Positions 27,695 to 35,557 of a stretch of 64,000 bases of DNA are shown here, one piece after another; the stretch's first letter is position 1, and each line of letters opens with the position of its first letter. Origin of the DNA: Falsirhodobacter algicola (GTDB taxonomy: Bacteria > Pseudomonadota > Alphaproteobacteria > Rhodobacterales > Rhodobacteraceae); the NCBI RefSeq assembly GCF_018279165.1, contig NZ_CP047289.1:1867001-1931000 (forward strand), in the 5' to 3' direction. Below the pieces are notes generated by a model that worked only from the letters and a program-made list of their open reading frames with translations, did not search any database and had not been told where the DNA came from. A program made the translations under genes and the position numbers.

Positions 27695-28626
27695 TCCCCG
27701 CCTCCGTGATGATGGTGATGGGGTGCCCCGCCGGCGAGGTCATCGAAAAGGGTCGCCGGAACGTCGCCGAAGACAAGGGCATCGGCGGGCCGGTCCAATG
27801 CGCGGGCCAGATCGTCCCCCGTGCCGCGCAGGTTCAGAACCTCGGCCTGCGGTGGTGGGGCGCTCTGGGCATCTTGGATCCATGCGTCGAAATCGGCCTC
27901 GGGCAGGGCCTCGGCGGTGAAGGTCTGCCGCTCGAATCCGGTGCCATTGTACTGGGCGTTGCGGCCCGTCCATTGGCCCGGCGCATCGGCCTGCAGGTGC
28001 AGCCGCGTCGTCATCCCGGCCATCGCATAGATCTGCCCCGCCAGCGCCGGCACGAAGAACGACTGCATCACGCTGGTGGAGGTGAGCGACAGCGCCGCCG
28101 GACGCCCGGCCGGCAGCACCAGCCGGTTCACCGTGGCGATGCCGTATTCGGGATAGATGAACAGCCAGCGCCAATCCTGCGCCACGACCTGCACCTGCAC
28201 CTCTTCGCCCGGCAGGGGGCGGTAGGGGTCCAGAAGATGCGTCTGCCGCCACAGCAGGACCGCGAACACCGTCACCAGCGCGACCGGCCCGGTCCAGATC
28301 AGCACCTCCCACATGCGGGAGTAGTTCCAGTCGGGGCGGTAGGGCGCGGTCTGCTTGTCCTCTCGGTAGCGGTAGCGCCACAGAAGAAAGGGGATCGCCG
28401 TGAAGATCGGCACGAGCACCAGCAGCATCAGCGCGCAGATGATCCAGAAATGGGTGCGCTGGGCCATGGCGACCGGCCCCGCCGGGACCGGCAGGCCCAG
28501 ATGGGGCACGCAACCTGTCAGCGCCAGAAACCCCGCCGCCCCCAGAAGGCGAAGGGTACGGTGGTCCCGCCGGGGGCCTTTGCCGTGCGATCCGGCGGGT
28601 ATCGGAAACGGGCGAAGATGCGGCAC
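27691..28626 (-). CDS. cyoA: Cytochrome o ubiquinol oxidase subunit II (CyoA)
   Basis: Membrane-anchored subunit II, lacking CuA ligands as expected of a quinol oxidase. 311 residues: a long basic N-terminus, a lipobox LALTGC (lipidated C39), two membrane helices (about 57-82 and 105-127), then a cupredoxin domain (VVAQDWRWLFIYPEYGIATVN). The extreme C-terminus is unusual, a run of five histidines followed by GGGE. Overlaps cyoB by 4 nt. A later start (for instance near residue 20) is possible because the first 20 residues are atypical. Confidence 0.93.
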   Translation of the reverse strand: MPHLRPFPIPAGSHGKGPRRDHRTLRLLGAAGFLALTGCVPHLGLPVPAGPVAMAQRTHFWIICALMLLVLVPIFTAIPFLLWRYRYREDKQTAPYRPDWNYSRMWEVLIWTGPVALVTVFAVLLWRQTHLLDPYRPLPGEEVQVQVVAQDWRWLFIYPEYGIATVNRLVLPAGRPAALSLTSTSVMQSFFVPALAGQIYAMAGMTTRLHLQADAPGQWTGRNAQYNGTGFERQTFTAEALPEADFDAWIQDAQSAPPPQAEVLNLRGTGDDLARALDRPADALVFGDVPATLFDDLAGGAPHHHHHGGGE

Positions 28627-28708
28627 GTAGCCCCCCTTGATCGGTCATGCCAACCCAACACTAGGGCGGCATGCGGGGGAGGCCAGCGATCCCGCCCGGG
28701 GGCGGGGC

Positions 28709-30295
28709 CTAGTAGCTCAGCGCGGCCCCGTCGGCGCGCGGGTCGGTCGCGGCCTCGATCAGGCCGTCCGGATGGCGCACGACCGCCCCGGCATGACCGA
28801 CGAGGTCGGAGAAGGGGGGCAGGATCTCCACCTCGTGGCCCGCCTTGCGCAGCGCGTCTGTCAGGGCGGGATCGAACCGCTCCTCCAGCTTCAGCGTGGT
28901 GGCCGCATCGCCCCATGTCCGCCCCAAAAGCCAGCGCGGAGCCGTCACGGCGGCCTGCAGGTCCATTCCGAACTGCGCATAGCGGCTGAAGATCGCGGCC
29001 TGCGTCTGCGGTTGGCCTTCGCCGCCCATGGTGCCATAGGCCATCACGCGGCCATCGTTCAGTTCCGCCATGGCCGGGTTCAGGGTGTGGAACGGACGCT
29101 TGCCCGGTGCCAGCCGGTTCGGCCCCTCGCCAAGCGAAAAGCCCGCGCCACGGTTTTGGAAGACGATGCCCGTCTCGGGGCAGGTCAGGCCAGAGCCGAA
29201 CTCCCAATAGACGGATTGGATGAAGCTGACCATCGTGCCGTCGCCGTCGCAGGCCCCCATCCAGATCGTATCGCCCGCCTTCGGCTCATGCGGCCATGGC
29301 AGGGCGCGGTCCGGGTCGATCGCCGCCGCCATTGCGTCCAGCCGGGCGTCGGACAGCCAATCTTCGGGCGTTCCGGCCATCTCGGCGGCATCGCCCAGCT
29401 CGGCGTTGCGCCAGATGAAGGCCTGCTTGGTCGCCTCGATCAGGCTGTGCAGATGGGCATATCCCTCGCCCTCGGTCACACCCAGCCTGTCGAAGAGGCT
29501 GAGGATCATCAGCGACGACACCCCCTGCGTCGGCGGAACCATGTTCCACAACCGCCCGAACCGGGTGTCGTGCTGCAGGGGGGTGACGGTCCGGGCGCGG
29601 TAGTCGCGGAAATCCGACGCGCGCAGCGGGCTGCCATTGGCCTTAAGGAAGCGGGCCTGCGCCTCGGCCAGCGGCCCATCATAGAAACTGCCGAGGCCGT
29701 CTTCGGCCAGCCGCCGCAGCGTGCGGCCAAGCGCGGGCTGGCGCAGGCGCGCGCCGGGTGCCGGAGCCTCGCCGCCCGGCAGATAGACATCGGCAAAGCC
29801 CGGCACGTCGATCAGCCCCGCACGTTTTTCCGCGGTGCAGATGGACTGGTTTCCCGTGACGCTGATCCCATCCTCGGCATAGGCGATGGCGCGGGCCAGA
29901 AGGGTGCCGAGCGGCAGGCGCCGCCCTTCGGCCACATGGCCGAGCGCTTCGTTCCAGCCGCCGATGGTGCCCGGCACCGTCAGCGCCGCCAGCCCGCCGC
30001 GCGTGGGGATCGCATCCCTATGGCCCTGCGCCGCATACCATTCGGGCGTGGCCAGCGCCGCCGCCTGACCGGCCGCGAAGATGCCGATCGGTGCCTCGCC
30101 CGGTCGCTTGATCAGCCAGAAGCCGTCGCCGCCGATGCCGTTCATATGGGGATAGACGACGGCAATCGCCGCCGCCGCCGCGACCATGGCCTCGATCGCG
30201 CTGCCGCCCGCGGCCAGAATCTCGTGGCCGGCAAGGGCCGCCGCGCGATGGGGCGCGGTCATGGCCCCGTTGAGGCCGAGTGCGGAACGAAGCAT
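28709..30295 (-). CDS. Gamma-glutamyltransferase family protein (YwrD-like, Ntn hydrolase)
   Basis: A 528-residue single-chain precursor of the gamma-glutamyltranspeptidase family. The autoprocessing nucleophile is probably T343 in AGDTIWMGACDGDG, aligned with the TTHxSVVD site of classical enzymes, followed by SVYWEFGSGL and the GGEGQPQTQ segment. No signal peptide is present, so it should be cytoplasmic, unlike secreted GGT; this fits the YwrD-type subgroup. Substrate unknown. Monocistronic by spacing (82 bp from cyoA). The 287 bp between its start and tRNA-Lys hold no gene I can support. Confidence 0.87.
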   Translation of the reverse strand: MLRSALGLNGAMTAPHRAAALAGHEILAAGGSAIEAMVAAAAAIAVVYPHMNGIGGDGFWLIKRPGEAPIGIFAAGQAAALATPEWYAAQGHRDAIPTRGGLAALTVPGTIGGWNEALGHVAEGRRLPLGTLLARAIAYAEDGISVTGNQSICTAEKRAGLIDVPGFADVYLPGGEAPAPGARLRQPALGRTLRRLAEDGLGSFYDGPLAEAQARFLKANGSPLRASDFRDYRARTVTPLQHDTRFGRLWNMVPPTQGVSSLMILSLFDRLGVTEGEGYAHLHSLIEATKQAFIWRNAELGDAAEMAGTPEDWLSDARLDAMAAAIDPDRALPWPHEPKAGDTIWMGACDGDGTMVSFIQSVYWEFGSGLTCPETGIVFQNRGAGFSLGEGPNRLAPGKRPFHTLNPAMAELNDGRVMAYGTMGGEGQPQTQAAIFSRYAQFGMDLQAAVTAPRWLLGRTWGDAATTLKLEERFDPALTDALRKAGHEVEILPPFSDLVGHAGAVVRHPDGLIEAATDPRADGAALSY

Positions 30296-30582
30296 GTGTC
30301 ACCATCCAAGGGCTGTCGGCCGCCAGCTCGCCAGCGCCGGAAAGAAGAACAGCCGCACCATGCGAAAGAACACCTGCCCGTTCAACCCCCGGGCGACCAA
30401 GGCCGGCGGAGGGTATGGGCAGTGCACGTCATTTGAAATCGGGGAGGTTAGCCTTGGCGACCGCGGTCCGCCAAGGAAGCACCGTATGATGAAGAAACAC
30501 CTTACATCCGAAGCCCGGCATCCAGAACCGACGAGCGTCTGTCGAAAGCGACAAACGCGTTGTCATCCTTCAAGAAATAAAG

Positions 30583-30658
30583 TGGTGAGCCCAGCAGGAT
30601 TCGAACCTGCGACCCACTGATTAAAAGTCAGTTGCTCTACCAACTGAGCTATAGGCCC
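30583..30658 (-). tRNA. tRNA-Lys (anticodon TTT)
   Basis: On the minus strand the cloverleaf is complete: acceptor GGGCCTA pairs with TGGGCTC (two G-U pairs), D-arm GCTCAGTTGGTAGAGC, anticodon stem ACTGA/TCAGT... with loop CTTTTAA (anticodon TTT), T-arm GCAGG-TTCGAAT-CCTGC, discriminator A and encoded CCA. Reads AAA and AAG. Confidence 0.97.
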
Positions 30659-30671
30659 ATCACAGGACCGC

Positions 30672-30700
30672 TATCTAGAGATGGTGCTCGGGGGGGTCAA
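30672..30700 (-). promoter_or_regulatory. Promoter of tRNA-Lys
   Basis: On the minus strand TTGACC (30700-30695), a 17-bp spacer and TAGATA (30677-30672), 13 nt before the tRNA 5' end. A near-consensus housekeeping promoter at the expected distance for a tRNA gene. Confidence 0.75.
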
Positions 30701-30716
30701 GCACAAAACGCACAGG

Positions 30717-30739
30717 CTCTGGCAAAAACTTTGCCAGAG
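30717..30739 (+). promoter_or_regulatory. Hairpin covering the dapF ribosome-binding site
   Basis: CTCTGGCAAA (30717-30726) and TTTGCCAGAG (30730-30739) form a perfect 10-bp stem with a 3-nt loop. The 3' arm contains most of AGAGG (30736-30740), the only Shine-Dalgarno-like sequence before the dapF ATG at 30746. As RNA it could hold that site closed. No T-tract follows, so it is not an obvious terminator. Confidence 0.5.
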
Positions 30740-30745
30740 GCGTAT

Positions 30746-31567
30746 ATGGCCAGCATGCACCCGATCACCTTCATCAAGATGCACGGCCTTGGCAACGATT
30801 TTGTCGTTCTGGATTCGCGCGGCGGCCCGGCCATCACCACGCCGGCGCTGGCGCGTGCGCTGGGCGACCGCAATCGCGGCGTCGGCTTCGATCAGCTGGC
30901 CGAGATCCGCGACAGCGACAGCGCCGATTACGCGCTCGAATTCTGGAACACCGACGGCAGCCGCGCCGGTGCCTGCGGCAATGCCAGCCGCTGCGTCGCG
31001 TCCTTGATGCTGGAGGGGCGGGATGCGGTGCGCTTCACCACCGAACGCGGTCTGCTCCATGCCAAGCGGGCCGAGGGCGGGATGATCGCGGTGAACATGG
31101 GGCATCCGCAGCTCGACTGGGCCGAGGTGCCGCTGGCCGGGCCGACCGACACCGCGCATCTGCCGATCGAGGGCGATCCCGCGGCCGTGGGCATGGGCAA
31201 CCCGCATTGCATCTTCTTCGTGCCCGATGCCGAGGCGGTGGATCTTGCCGCCCTCGGTCCGGGGCTGGAGCATCATCCCCTGTTCCCCGCGCGGACCAAT
31301 GTCGAATTCGCCAGCCTTGCCGGGCCGGACCATCTGCGCATGCGGGTGTGGGAACGCGGGGCGGGCGTGACGCTCGCCTGCGGGTCGGGCACCTGCGCCA
31401 CGGCGGTGGCGGCGCATCTGCGCGGCTTGACCGGGCGGCGCGTGACGGTGGATGTCGATGGCGGCCGCCTTACGATCGACTGGCGAGAGGACGGCGTCTG
31501 GATGACCGGACCCGTGGCCCGCGTCTTCGATGCAACCCTCTCCCCCGACTGGCTGGAGGCCGTATGA
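30746..31567 (+). CDS. dapF: Diaminopimelate epimerase
   Basis: Interconverts LL- and meso-diaminopimelate for lysine and peptidoglycan. The 273-residue protein has the N-terminal [12 protein letters not shown] and both active-site cysteines, C77 in GACGNASRC and C212 in [11 protein letters not shown] at 30746 is preferred because AGAGG lies 5 nt upstream; ATG at 30755 (MHPITFIK) is the alternative. Its stop overlaps the mtaB start as ATGA. A hairpin over the ribosome-binding site may limit translation. Confidence 0.96.
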   Translation: MASMHPITFIKMHGLGNDFVVLDSRGGPAITTPALARALGDRNRGVGFDQLAEIRDSDSADYALEFWNTDGSRAGACGNASRCVASLMLEGRDAVRFTTERGLLHAKRAEGGMIAVNMGHPQLDWAEVPLAGPTDTAHLPIEGDPAAVGMGNPHCIFFVPDAEAVDLAALGPGLEHHPLFPARTNVEFASLAGPDHLRMRVWERGAGVTLACGSGTCATAVAAHLRGLTGRRVTVDVDGGRLTIDWREDGVWMTGPVARVFDATLSPDWLEAV

Positions 31568-32817
31568 GCGCGCCCGTCTTCTCCACCCTCGGCTGCCGCC
31601 TGAACGCCTACGAGACGGAGGCGATGAAGGAACTGGCCGCCGGGGCCGGTCTGTCCAACGCCGTGGTCGTGAACACCTGCGCCGTCACCGCCGAGGCGGT
31701 GCGCAAGGCCAAGCAGGAAATCCGCCGCCTTGCGCGCGAAAATCCCGGCGCGCCGATTCTGGTGACGGGCTGCGCCGCGCAGACCGAACCCGAGACCTTC
31801 GCCGAGATGGCCGAAGTCACCCGTGTGATCGGCAATCACGAAAAGATGCAGGCCGAAACGTGGCAGGCCCTGCGCGCCCCCGACCTGATCGGCACGACCG
31901 AGAAGGTGATGGTCGATGACATCATGTCCGTTCGGGAAACCGCCGGGCATCTGATCGACGGGTTCGGCCGCCATCGCGCCTATGTGCAGGTGCAGAACGG
32001 CTGCGATCACCGCTGCACCTTCTGCATCATCCCCTTCGGGCGCGGCAATTCGCGGTCCGTTCCCGCCGGTGTGGTGGTGGAGCAGATCAAGCGGCTGGTC
32101 GGCAAGGGATTCAACGAAGTGGTGCTGACGGGGGTGGACCTCACCTCGTGGGGGGCGGATCTGCCGGCGACGCCGCGGCTGGGCGATCTGGTGATGCGCA
32201 TCCTGAAACTGGTGCCGGACCTGCCGCGCCTGCGCATCAGCTCGATCGATTCGATCGAGGCCGATGAGAATCTGATGCAGGCCATCGCAACCGAACCGCG
32301 CCTGATGCCGCATCTGCACCTGTCGTTGCAGGCGGGCGACGACATGATCCTGAAGCGGATGAAGCGTCGGCACCTGCGCGACGATGCGATCCGTTTCTGC
32401 GAGGATGCGCGCCGCCTGCGCCCCGATATGGTGTTCGGCGCCGACATCATCGCCGGTTTCCCGACCGAGACGGAGGCGATGTTCGACAACTCGCTGAAGC
32501 TGGTGGAGGATTGCGGCCTGACCTTCCTGCACGTCTTCCCCTTCAGCCCGCGCAAGGGCACCCCGGCGGCGCGCATGCCGCAGGTGCGCGGCCCGGCGAT
32601 CCGCGAACGGGCGGCCCGGCTGCGGGCGGCGGGCGCGGCGCAGGTCGCGGCCCATCTGGAGGCGCAGCAGGGGCAGATGCACCGCATCCTGATGGAAGGC
32701 CCGCGCCTTGGCCGGACCGAGCAGTTCACCGAGGTCGATTTCGCCGCCGATCAGCCCGAGGGCCGCATCCTCGAGGCGCGGATCACCGGGCGCACCGATC
32801 AGCGCCTCTGCGCCTGA
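31564..32817 (+). CDS. mtaB: tRNA t6A37 methylthiotransferase MtaB
   Basis: Radical-SAM enzyme adding a methylthio group to t6A37 of tRNA. The 417-residue protein has the UPF0004 domain with auxiliary-cluster cysteines C11 (TLGCRLN), C39 (NTCAVT) and C70 (TGCAAQ), the radical-SAM cluster CDHRCTFC (C147, C151, C154), and a reduced TRAM-like tail. The TLGCRLN/NTCAVT form distinguishes MtaB from MiaB and RimO. Overlaps dapF by 4 nt; the pairing is common in Rhodobacterales. It acts on the t6A product whose enzyme TsaD is encoded about 10 kb away. Confidence 0.93.
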   Translation: MSAPVFSTLGCRLNAYETEAMKELAAGAGLSNAVVVNTCAVTAEAVRKAKQEIRRLARENPGAPILVTGCAAQTEPETFAEMAEVTRVIGNHEKMQAETWQALRAPDLIGTTEKVMVDDIMSVRETAGHLIDGFGRHRAYVQVQNGCDHRCTFCIIPFGRGNSRSVPAGVVVEQIKRLVGKGFNEVVLTGVDLTSWGADLPATPRLGDLVMRILKLVPDLPRLRISSIDSIEADENLMQAIATEPRLMPHLHLSLQAGDDMILKRMKRRHLRDDAIRFCEDARRLRPDMVFGADIIAGFPTETEAMFDNSLKLVEDCGLTFLHVFPFSPRKGTPAARMPQVRGPAIRERAARLRAAGAAQVAAHLEAQQGQMHRILMEGPRLGRTEQFTEVDFAADQPEGRILEARITGRTDQRLCA

Positions 32818-32880
32818 CCCTTTACCGGCGCGGTGCGGCGCTTACACTTTCACCCCGGACGCAGTGACGGGGATGATGCC

Positions 32881-33708
32881 ATGCAGACGATTCGCTTTCC
32901 GGATGGCCGCGCCGTGCCGACGCTTGGCCTCGGCACATGGATGCTGGGCGAGGGGCGCGCCCCAGCCCAGCAGGAGATCGAGGCGCTGCAGGCCGGGATC
33001 GACCTTGGCATGACGCTGGTCGATACCGCCGAGATGTATGGCGACGGCGCGACCGAACGGCTGGTAGGGCATGCGTTGAAGGGGCGCCGGGACGAGGTGT
33101 TCCTCGTCTCCAAGGCCTATCCGCAAAACGCATCCCGCACGCGCCTGCCGCGCGCCTGCGAGGAAAGTCTGCGCCGCCTTGGGACGGACCGGCTGGATCT
33201 CTATCTGCTGCATTGGCGCGGCGGCGTCCCCTTGGCCGAGACGGTGGAGGCGATGGAGGCGCTGGTGGCAGCGGGCAAGATCGGCGGCTGGGGCGTGTCG
33301 AACCTCGATCCTGCGGATATGGAGGAATTGGTGGCGGCGGGAGGTGCGTCCTGCCAGACGAACCAGATCCTCTATAACCTGACGCGGCGGGGGCCGGATC
33401 TGGATCTGCTGCCATGGATGGCGGCGCGCGCTCTGCCCGCCATGGCCTATTCCCCGGTGGAGCAGGGGCGCCTTCTGGCCCATCCCGGCCTGTCGACCCT
33501 TGCCGAGGAATTGGACACGACCCCGGTGATCCTTGCGCTGGCATGGGTGCTGGAGCAGGGGCTGATCGCGATCCCCAAAGCCTCAACCACGGCGCATGTC
33601 GCGGAGAATCGCAAGGCCGCCGCCCTGACGATCCCCCCAGAGGCTCGCGCCCGACTGGAGGCGCTGTTCCCGCCGCCGCCCGCGCCCGTCCCGCTGGAGA
33701 TGATCTAG
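32881..33708 (+). CDS. Aldo/keto reductase
   Basis: NADPH-dependent (beta/alpha)8 oxidoreductase of 275 residues. Catalytic Asp-Tyr appear in LVDTAEMYGDG, the active-site His in LYLLHWRGG, and the cofactor region in AIPKASTTAHVAENRKA. Physiological substrate unknown; the sequence resembles the YeaE/DkgA-like groups only loosely. I chose ATG at 32881 (MQTIRFPDGRAVPTLGLGTW). It ends in a shared CTAG with the convergent tetR gene. Confidence 0.9.
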   Translation: MQTIRFPDGRAVPTLGLGTWMLGEGRAPAQQEIEALQAGIDLGMTLVDTAEMYGDGATERLVGHALKGRRDEVFLVSKAYPQNASRTRLPRACEESLRRLGTDRLDLYLLHWRGGVPLAETVEAMEALVAAGKIGGWGVSNLDPADMEELVAAGGASCQTNQILYNLTRRGPDLDLLPWMAARALPAMAYSPVEQGRLLAHPGLSTLAEELDTTPVILALAWVLEQGLIAIPKASTTAHVAENRKAAALTIPPEARARLEALFPPPPAPVPLEMI

Positions 33709-34349
33709 CCGCCTGTCGCCCGGCCATAGCCGGCCATGAACATCCGCACCGCCGAGGCGACGGTCGCCTCGATCCGGTCCATGTCCGGCGGGGTGCGCTC
33801 CGATCCGAAGAGCCGCGGACGCCACAGGCCCGCGGTCGTCATCTCGGCGAATTGATGCGTGGCAAGTTCGATGTCGGGAATGTCCATCGTCCCATCCGCC
33901 ACGGCCTGCGTCAGCAGCGCGGTCAGATCGTCGAGCGTGCGCCGCTTGGCGATGTCGTAAAAGCGCGGGCCGAGGCCTTCGATCCCGTCCACGAGGCCGA
34001 TGATGATGCGCTGAAACCGCACCACCTCGCGCGAGGTGAGGGTCTGGGCAAGGACGCGGCCATAATCGGCCAGCTTCTCGGCCACCGGCGCGGGGCCGTT
34101 CAGAACGCCCGTCAGCACCTCGTGCTTGCGGTCGCGGCGGGTTTCGATCAGGGCTTGGAACAGCTCTTCCTTGTCGGTGAAATAGACATAGAGCGTGCCC
34201 TTGGAAACACCGGCCGCGCGGCAGATCTCGCGCATGCTGGCGGCATGGAAGCCGCGTTCGAGAAAGACCTCCAAGGCGCCGTCCAGGATCTGGGCGCGTT
34301 TGGCAGGGTCTGTTCCGGCGGCATGTCGGCGTGCGGGCGCGGTGGTCAT
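33705..34349 (-). CDS. TetR/AcrR family regulator of the adjacent efflux genes
   Basis: A 214-residue repressor. The N-terminal helix-turn-helix reads ILDGALEVFLERGFHAASMREICRAAGVSKGTLYVYFTDKEELFQ, classic for TetR (residues about 20-65); the C-terminal ligand domain is divergent, as usual. It is transcribed away from the emrA-emrB pair across a 117-bp gap with two copies of CGAACC-N4-GGTTCG, so autoregulation and control of the pump are the obvious inference. ATG at 34349; the stop shares CTAG with the aldo/keto reductase. Confidence 0.92.
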   Translation of the reverse strand: MTTAPARRHAAGTDPAKRAQILDGALEVFLERGFHAASMREICRAAGVSKGTLYVYFTDKEELFQALIETRRDRKHEVLTGVLNGPAPVAEKLADYGRVLAQTLTSREVVRFQRIIIGLVDGIEGLGPRFYDIAKRRTLDDLTALLTQAVADGTMDIPDIELATHQFAEMTTAGLWRPRLFGSERTPPDMDRIEATVASAVRMFMAGYGRATGG

Positions 34350-34380
34350 CGAACTCCCTCTGGGTTTCACCCCCAGATAA

Positions 34381-34398
34381 TCGAACCGGCGGGTTCGA
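34381..34398. promoter_or_regulatory. TetR operator O1 (inverted repeat)
   Basis: TCGAACC-N4-GGTTCGA, 7-bp arms. Lies between tetR and the pump genes, just upstream of the probable emrA -35. Shares the core CGAACC-N4-GGTTCG with O2. Confidence 0.78.
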
Positions 34399-34405
34399 TA
34401 AAGAC

Positions 34406-34434
34406 TTGATCTGCGCCCAGGTGCGGCATATCTG
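34406..34434 (+). promoter_or_regulatory. Probable promoter of emrA-emrB
   Basis: TTGATC (34406-34411), a 17-bp spacer and TATCTG (34429-34434). It is flanked by O1 on the upstream side and O2 on the downstream side, so a bound repressor would block it. Confidence 0.5.
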
Positions 34435-34437
34435 CGC

Positions 34438-34453
34438 CGAACCGCGCGGTTCG
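34438..34453. promoter_or_regulatory. TetR operator O2 (inverted repeat)
   Basis: CGAACC-GCGC-GGTTCG, a perfect 16-bp palindrome, 56 bp centre-to-centre from O1, covering the likely transcription start of emrA-emrB. Confidence 0.78.
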
Positions 34454-34466
34454 ATGGAGAAGACAG

Positions 34467-35552
34467 ATGGTGGATGCGACTCATTCGGGAAACGAGACTG
34501 CTGATGCGGCGCCGTCGCGCAGCCTGAAGGCGCGCCTCCTGCCGGTCTTTGCCGTGGTGATCCTTGCGGCGGCGGCGTGGTTCGGTTGGCGCTACTGGAC
34601 CGAAGGGCGGTTCATGGTGACGACCGACGACGCCTATGTGCAGGCCGACAGCGCCCGCGTGGCCGCCCGCGTCGAAGGCTATGTCGCCGAACTGCCGGTG
34701 GCCGAGAACCAGCATGTCGCCGCCGGCGACGTTCTGGTGCGGCTGGAGGATGACGATTACCGCAACGCCTTGGAGACGGCGCGCAGCCGCTTCTCCACCG
34801 CCGATGCGACGCTGGCGCGGATCGACGCACAGATCACCGCCGCCGAGGCGAGCGTCGAACAGGCCCGTGCGCAGCGCCAGTCGGCGCAGGCGCAACTGAC
34901 CAACGCCCAATCGAGCGCCGAACGCGCGCAGAGCCTGTTCGACCGGCAGGCCACGGCGAAGGCCGATCTCGACCGGGCCAACGAAGAACTTTCGACCGCC
35001 AAGGCCAACCTTGCCAGCGCCGAGGCCGCGATCAGCAGCGCCGAGGCGCAGGTCGCCGTCTTGCGCGCCCAGCGCGAGGAATCCGAAGGCGACCGGCGCC
35101 AGTTGGAACTGGCGGTGGATCAGGCGCAGCGCGATCTGGACCGTACCGTGCTGCGCGCGCCCTTCGATGGGGTGCTGGCCAACCGCGCGGTGGAGGTCGG
35201 CGATCTCGTCAGCCCCGGCTCGCAACTGGCGGCGTTGGTGCCCGATGACGGCCTCTACATCGAGGCGAACTACAAGGAGACGCAGATGCCCGGCGTCGTT
35301 CCGGGGGCGGTGGTGCACATCACCTTCGACGCCCTGCCGGATCACGAATTCGAGGGCCGCGTGACCTCTGCCGCGCCGGCGACGGGGTCTGTCTTCTCGC
35401 TGCTGCCGGCCGAGAATGCGACGGGCAACTTCACCAAGGTCGTGCAGCGTGTGCCCGTCCGCATCTCCATTCCGGACGATGCGCTGGCGACGGGCGCGCT
35501 GCGCGGCGGGCTGTCGGCCGTCGTCAGCGTCGACCGCCGCACGGCGGAGTAG
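34467..35552 (+). CDS. HlyD/EmrA-type membrane fusion protein
   Basis: Periplasmic adaptor of a tripartite efflux pump. 361 residues: cytoplasmic N-terminus, one membrane helix (about 25-43), a biotinyl-lipoyl-like domain beginning TTDDAYVQADSARVAARVEGYV, a long alpha-helical hairpin coiled coil (about 100-215, Ala/Gln/Arg-rich), then RAPFDGVLANRAVEVGDLVSPG and a beta-barrel. The TTDDAYV motif is typical of EmrA-type adaptors. emrB starts 5 nt after its stop. Confidence 0.93.
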   Translation: MVDATHSGNETADAAPSRSLKARLLPVFAVVILAAAAWFGWRYWTEGRFMVTTDDAYVQADSARVAARVEGYVAELPVAENQHVAAGDVLVRLEDDDYRNALETARSRFSTADATLARIDAQITAAEASVEQARAQRQSAQAQLTNAQSSAERAQSLFDRQATAKADLDRANEELSTAKANLASAEAAISSAEAQVAVLRAQREESEGDRRQLELAVDQAQRDLDRTVLRAPFDGVLANRAVEVGDLVSPGSQLAALVPDDGLYIEANYKETQMPGVVPGAVVHITFDALPDHEFEGRVTSAAPATGSVFSLLPAENATGNFTKVVQRVPVRISIPDDALATGALRGGLSAVVSVDRRTAE

Positions 35553-35557
35553 GACCG

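Noticed and set aside
30296-30582. Possible small gene between the gamma-glutamyltransferase gene and tRNA-Lys
   Set aside because: Short frames here have no protein-like composition, ribosome-binding site or recognisable family; I see nothing I can support.
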